Position numbers and translations under genes: made by a program. Of a DNA stretch of 52,148 bases, positions 49,001 to 52,148 are shown in pieces. The notes below the pieces were generated by a model. It had not been told where the DNA came from. It saw only the letters and a program-made list of their open reading frames with translations, and made no database searches. The stretch lies in contig CAIOIZ010000067.1 in assembly GCA_903858475.1 (NCBI GenBank), positions 1 to 52,148 of the forward strand, written 5' to 3'. Numbering within the stretch: position 1 is the first letter of the stretch; each line of letters opens with the position of its first letter. Source of the DNA: an uncultured Bacteroidota bacterium (GTDB taxonomy: Bacteria; Bacteroidota; Bacteroidia; Chitinophagales; Chitinophagaceae).

Positions 49001-49594
49001 ATATTCTTCTCTGTTATTGGTGTGCTCTTGGGTTATGCCTTTACAGGAATGACCATTGCTACCATTATGATGGGAGTAGGTATTGTGGGGCTTGCGGGTA
49101 TAGTAATTAAGAATGGAATTCTGTTGATAGAATTTACCGATGAATTGCGTGGCAGGGGTATGCGTACCAGAGAAGCAGCTATTCAGGCTGGTAGAATCCG
49201 GATCATTCCGGTGATGCTTACAGCGGTAGCTACCATTTTAGGATTGCTTCCATTAGCAGTAGGTTTCAATATTAATTTTGGTTCCTTCTTTCAAACCTGG
49301 AATCCACATATTTTCTTTGGTGGCGATAGTGTAGTTTTCTGGGGACCTTTAAGTTGGACGATTATTTTTGGTTTAGTATTCGCATTTTTCCTTACACTCA
49401 TCATGGTACCTAGTATGTACCTGATTGCAGAAAGATTGAGAAGACCAATGGAACAATTTTATGGCACTAAGTATATTGCTTTATTAGGATTTACGGGGCC
49501 TTTATTTTTCATTTTTGTAGGGCTGATGTATTTGGCAAGAAGAATACAAGGCAAGAAAGTATGGGATGGAAGATTGAAAAATGCAACTGCGTAA
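46016..49594 (+). CDS. RND efflux pump (AcrB-like inner membrane transporter)
   Basis: 1192 aa, longer than AcrB (about 1050). Two homologous halves, each with a periplasmic porter part. The first half has the proton-relay helix region LFGLGIIVDDAIVVIENTHR (about 418-437; the D-D pair of AcrB helix 4). Extra length comes from two inserts: a hydrophobic hairpin between the halves (about 530-580, KKWWFWASIVFGVLFNLIGW) and a loop near the end (about 1080-1110, NFGSFFQTWNPHIFFGGDS). Drug or metabolite export is expected; the substrate is unknown. It ends the operon at a strong terminator. Confidence 0.95.
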   Translation: MNFIEGIKDKFKEFGLTSWAVDNRTAVYIIAMLISLFGLYKFNTMPKEQFPDIVVPTISVSTIYVGNSPKDIENLVTRPIEKQLKGISGAKVKKIQSTSQADFSLIIVEFDTDVKTEIAKQKVKDAIDKAQNDLPNDLTVQPNAQEFAFSEMPIMFVNISGDYDGIKLKQFADKMQDHFEELPEITRAEIVGAPEREIQVNVDPLKMTAAKVSFMDIENAISRENKDITGGLIEVGGMKRTLKVKGQFTSALNLQNIIVRSSARGATVYLKDIAALKDTIKEKESYARLDGKNVITINIVKRAGENLINAADKIKQIAAEMQADEDIPKDLKVVITGDQSKQTKTSFEELVNTIIIGFILVLIILMFFMGVTNAFFVALSVPLSVFVAFLFLPIADFIVGTDVTLNFIVLFALLFGLGIIVDDAIVVIENTHRIYNNGKVPIIRSAKEAAGEVFIPVLAGTATTLAPFFPLLFWKGIIGKFMIYLPTMLILTLAASLIVAFIFNPVFAVSFMKPEGKEHETPKKALFKKWWFWASIVFGVLFNLIGWGSKNVVLTGTGNFLLFMMLMALLNTFVFRDMIAHFQQRALPKIMDKYETLLRWVLKGKRPAWLLVSLFLLFPIAAGLLVVRGNKSTFFPSGDPNFIYVYLKLPVGTDIKVTDSITRVLEKRVYKVLENEKPATPGSIVESIITNVANSANNPRDNNRSVRPNLGRIQVSFVEYEKRHGKHTLPYLDLIRQKMKGIPGASIEVSKEDGGPPTDPPVNIEISGDYYDEIAKVASGLLAYLDTNQVAGVENLKLDVDLNSPEIIINIDREKAMMEGLSTGQIGMEIRTAVFGKEVSKIKDGEDEYKIQLRYADLQRNNITDLMNMRITFMDMNTMMVKSIPISTVATVDYTNTSGAIARKNIKRTIQLQSNVTDPTLAGKVNAELATKIAEYRTITTVPSNVSIKQTGQGEQEKETSAFLGKALAIALGLIFLILVLQFNSMSKPFIVLTEIFFSVIGVLLGYAFTGMTIATIMMGVGIVGLAGIVIKNGILLIEFTDELRGRGMRTREAAIQAGRIRIIPVMLTAVATILGLLPLAVGFNINFGSFFQTWNPHIFFGGDSVVFWGPLSWTIIFGLVFAFFLTLIMVPSMYLIAERLRRPMEQFYGTKYIALLGFTGPLFFIFVGLMYLARRIQGKKVWDGRLKNATA

Positions 49595-49611
49595 TTTAAT
49601 TATAAGTTATA

Positions 49612-49647
49612 AAAAAGCCGCTCTGTATGCAGAGCGGCCTTTTTTTA
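49612..49647. terminator. Terminator after the RND operon
   Basis: AAAAAAGCCGCTCTG / CAGAGCGGCCTTTTTTT around TATG: 12 GC-rich pairs with long A and T flanks, so it can serve both convergent genes. Confidence 0.92.
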
Positions 49648-49658
49648 TTAGAATGTAT

Positions 49659-52046
49659 TTATTCCAACACCGAAACCTCCACATAACTATTCGAGTAAAC
49701 CTTATGTGTGGCTTTAATAAAATCCTTGGCATCGGCCTTATAAATATTGGGCACAAATTTTTGTGGGTTCCTGTCAAATGCAGGAAACCAACTGCTTTGT
49801 ACCTGTATCATTAAACGATGTCCCTTTTTAAATGTATGCAATACATCTTGTAAGGCAAAGTTGATAGGGGTTGGTTGATTGGGTACCATGGGCACTGGCT
49901 TTTCGAAGCTATTGCGAAAGCGACTGCGCATGATTTCGCTTCTCACCATATGCTGATAACCTGCCAGGGTAACAGTTTTATCGGTATAAGGCGTATTGGG
50001 CTCATTGCCCGGAAAAACATCAATCAGCTTTACCACCCAATCTGCATCTGTTCCTGTTGTGCTTACATTTAATTTAACACTAATTTCTCCTCCTAGTGTA
50101 AGGTCTTCCGTTAGTGGCTCGGTTTCAAAAATCAATACATCGGTTCTGCTGGCTGCAAAACGCTGGTCCTCGCTCATATAATTGCGCGGCGTAATGCCAA
50201 ATGATCCTTCAATATCCATCGTATAGGGTACTGGTTTATTGGGATCACTTACAAACGACGTAAAGCTGGTTTGGGTAGGAGCTGAAAAACTGATCTTTTC
50301 ATTATTGCCTAAAAAAAGTTTTTTCTTTTTGGCATTGGCAGGAGGCCATTGCGCAAATTGCTCGTATGTTTTTTTGCCGGTATTAAACATATAAGCATCG
50401 GGCAAACCAGTAGCAGCATCTCCATTGCCTTTTAGAAAATGACGGAAGAAAACGGCTTCAATATTATTTTGATAGAAGGTGCTTATACTATCGCCCCAAT
50501 ATAGTTGATGGTGCTTGTGATGACCATCCTCTGATGCCCAGTCACCATGGCCAAAGGGCCCCATGGTAATAATATTATATGCACCGGGATTGTTTTTTTC
50601 AATTTCTTTATAAGTAGTCAAGGCACCATATAGGTCTTCGGCATCAAACCATCCACCCACTACTAAATAAGCAGGCTTCACATTTCTTAAATGGTTAACA
50701 ATACGACGGCTCTGCCAGAATGAATCGTAGTTGGGGTGATTGATTACTTCCTGCCATAAAAAATTATCCTTATAATATTTTTCGCCTAACTCTTTTAATG
50801 TACCACCTCTTTTGTAAAAATCATAAGCATCGGGCGTTGGTTTATCAAATAAAGTATACCAATCTTCTTTTGTTGGGCCGGCAGGCTTGGTGCCAAAAAT
50901 GGGGAAGTTCCAAAAATAGCCTTGTGTAAATACACCATTGTGGTGAAAATCGTCCCAGAAAAAATCGGCAATAGGTGCTTGTGGACTAACCGCTTTTAAA
51001 GCCGGATGTGCATCAATACTACCCGCACTGGTATAAAAGCCCGGGTATGAAATACCACTTTGCCCTACTCGCCCATTATTGAATGGTATATTTTTTACCA
51101 GCCAATCAATGGCATCATAAGTATCACTGCTTTCATCCACGTCTTTATTGCTTTTTTTATTGGCAATATGTGGCGTCATATTGGTCCATACGCCTTCACT
51201 CATATACCTGCCCCGCACATCCTGCGAAACAAAAATGTATTTTTCTTTTGCCATGGTTTCACTCGGACTAATATACCCACTGAAATTATCGGGCTCATAG
51301 GGTCCGATGCTATAAGGTGTTCTGTTCAACATCATCGGATAAGTATTGTTAGCACTAGCATCTTTGGGTGAATACACGATGGTATAGATTTTTACACCAT
51401 CCCGCATGGGAATTTGAAAAGAAGATTTATTGTAATTGGCCTTGATAAATTGTTGCAGCTTCAAATACGATTTCATGGCTTCGTTTTCTTCAATACCATT
51501 GCCACTCACTTTTAATGAATAACTGCCTTTGTAACTGTCACTGCTGCTAAAGCTGTACACAAATTTGGGAGAGTTATTATAAAAACTCATCCAACTTTCG
51601 GGCAATGAATTGCTGATACTGTTTTTTTCAAAATTGGCATTGGGCAGGTCTACGGTTTGCCAATTACCCGGAGTCGTTTCTATCTGCAATACAAAATCAT
51701 CAAAATAAAACTGGCCATTGCCTTCGCAGATAGCACCTATTGAAACAGAATCTGCATCTTCATCAATGGTTCCCGAAATGGAATAAGTTTTCCATTCATC
51801 TGTTTGTATAGGGCGGTCCTGCATATTGTCGAAGAAGCCCATTTTTTTATTTTTCTTGTCCACCCTTACAATCAGGAAAGCCATGCCGCTAGTAGTGGAT
51901 GCTTTGACTGCCGCGGTTAATTTCAAGGTCTTTCCAGCCAAGGGTTTGGCATCAATTTTTTGCCGGATGGCTGTCCAGCTGTCGTTTTGTGAAAAACCCA
52001 ACAGGGCGGAAGCCAAGACTAGTGTTATTAGAAAAATCGATTTCAT
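49659..52046 (-). CDS. Secreted CocE/NonD family hydrolase (X-Pro dipeptidyl-peptidase type)
   Basis: 795 aa. Signal peptide 1-19 (LLGFSQ). Residues about 20-190 form a beta-rich carbohydrate-binding-like region containing FYFDDFVLQIE. The S15 alpha/beta hydrolase begins at QIPMRDGVKI (about 211). Catalytic Ser330 is in VGQSGISYPG, the Asp is expected in VVGGWFDAEDLYG and the His in MGPFGHGDW. A C-terminal PepX_C jelly roll ends the protein, with VQSSWFPAFDRNP near its end. Family members cut X-Pro peptides, cocaine-like esters or beta-lactam side chains; the natural substrate here is unknown. The N-terminal region is not part of the plain family. Confidence 0.88.
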   Translation of the reverse strand: MKSIFLITLVLASALLGFSQNDSWTAIRQKIDAKPLAGKTLKLTAAVKASTTSGMAFLIVRVDKKNKKMGFFDNMQDRPIQTDEWKTYSISGTIDEDADSVSIGAICEGNGQFYFDDFVLQIETTPGNWQTVDLPNANFEKNSISNSLPESWMSFYNNSPKFVYSFSSSDSYKGSYSLKVSGNGIEENEAMKSYLKLQQFIKANYNKSSFQIPMRDGVKIYTIVYSPKDASANNTYPMMLNRTPYSIGPYEPDNFSGYISPSETMAKEKYIFVSQDVRGRYMSEGVWTNMTPHIANKKSNKDVDESSDTYDAIDWLVKNIPFNNGRVGQSGISYPGFYTSAGSIDAHPALKAVSPQAPIADFFWDDFHHNGVFTQGYFWNFPIFGTKPAGPTKEDWYTLFDKPTPDAYDFYKRGGTLKELGEKYYKDNFLWQEVINHPNYDSFWQSRRIVNHLRNVKPAYLVVGGWFDAEDLYGALTTYKEIEKNNPGAYNIITMGPFGHGDWASEDGHHKHHQLYWGDSISTFYQNNIEAVFFRHFLKGNGDAATGLPDAYMFNTGKKTYEQFAQWPPANAKKKKLFLGNNEKISFSAPTQTSFTSFVSDPNKPVPYTMDIEGSFGITPRNYMSEDQRFAASRTDVLIFETEPLTEDLTLGGEISVKLNVSTTGTDADWVVKLIDVFPGNEPNTPYTDKTVTLAGYQHMVRSEIMRSRFRNSFEKPVPMVPNQPTPINFALQDVLHTFKKGHRLMIQVQSSWFPAFDRNPQKFVPNIYKADAKDFIKATHKVYSNSYVEVSVLE

Positions 52047-52148
52047 ATATAAATTATTTAGCTATTAAGATAGTCATTTTACATCGGCTCTATATATTTA
52101 TTTTTTGTCATTGTTTTATTAATCGTATATTTGCGATATAAGATTAAA

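Noticed and set aside
1..52148. Insertion sequences, prophage, CRISPR arrays, integrases
   Set aside because: No transposase, integrase, phage gene or spaced direct repeats were seen; the region looks like stable chromosome.

Overview
The window looks like a chromosomal segment of an AT-rich Bacteroidota bacterium, most likely family Chitinophagaceae. The evidence is a clade-II type nitrous oxide reductase locus, Bacteroidota-style promoters (TTTG-N19-20-TAnnTTTG), scarce Shine-Dalgarno sequences, and lineage-typical families (MG2-domain exported protein, RND/TolC operons, DUF1015 next to SerC, AmgK-RapZ fusion). No insertion sequence, prophage or CRISPR array was seen. One tRNA (Arg, CCG) is present.

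Layout. 1-1.8 kb: umuDC-like SOS mutagenesis operon (umuC runs off the left edge) behind an array of operator half-sites. 1.97-4.1 kb: a kinase/RapZ-C fusion plus a MurU-like nucleotidyltransferase, which together look like a cell-wall sugar salvage module. 4.1-7.0 kb: an adaptor/TolC efflux pair without its inner-membrane pump. 7.2-10.9 kb: MG2-domain exported protein and an amino acid permease. 11-12.7 kb: three small secreted Cys-rich or metal-type proteins ending in a terminator. 12.7-15 kb: cobalamin riboswitch and BtuB-like receptor. 15.1-15.8 kb: MarC and tRNA-Arg. 15.8-19 kb: an unusual three-domain fusion (flavin monooxygenase, DsbA-like thioredoxin fold, winged-helix-like tail) behind a MalY/PatB-type PLP enzyme.

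19-29.8 kb is a nitrous-oxide/nitrosative-stress island. It holds a DUF7670-like membrane protein, the Ric/ScdA repair protein, a heme-copper-oxidase-like membrane protein, an FNR-type regulator, a cytochrome c lipoprotein, NosZ, a membrane protein fused to NosL, NosD, NosF, NosY, a group-III truncated hemoglobin and a fasciclin lipoprotein. FNR-like palindromes (core TGAT-N4-ATCA) lie in front of nearly every transcription unit here, so the island reads as one regulon of the local FNR-like protein. No nitrite or NO reductase of classical type is in the window, so an N2O-reducing, non-denitrifying lifestyle is possible but cannot be shown from here.

29.9-35 kb: a large multi-PAS/GAF histidine kinase with two paralogous NarL-type regulators and a degenerate receiver-only protein between them. 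35-42.5 kb: acyl-CoA synthetase, a lipoprotein remnant, TPR protein, DUF1015, SerC (broken by a one-base frameshift in a homopolymer), a Zn-dependent phospholipase/nuclease-like protein and DUF502. 42.6-49.6 kb: tetR-tolC-adaptor-RND pump operon with a 12-bp inverted-repeat operator lying on its promoter. 49.7-52 kb: secreted CocE/X-Pro peptidase-like hydrolase.
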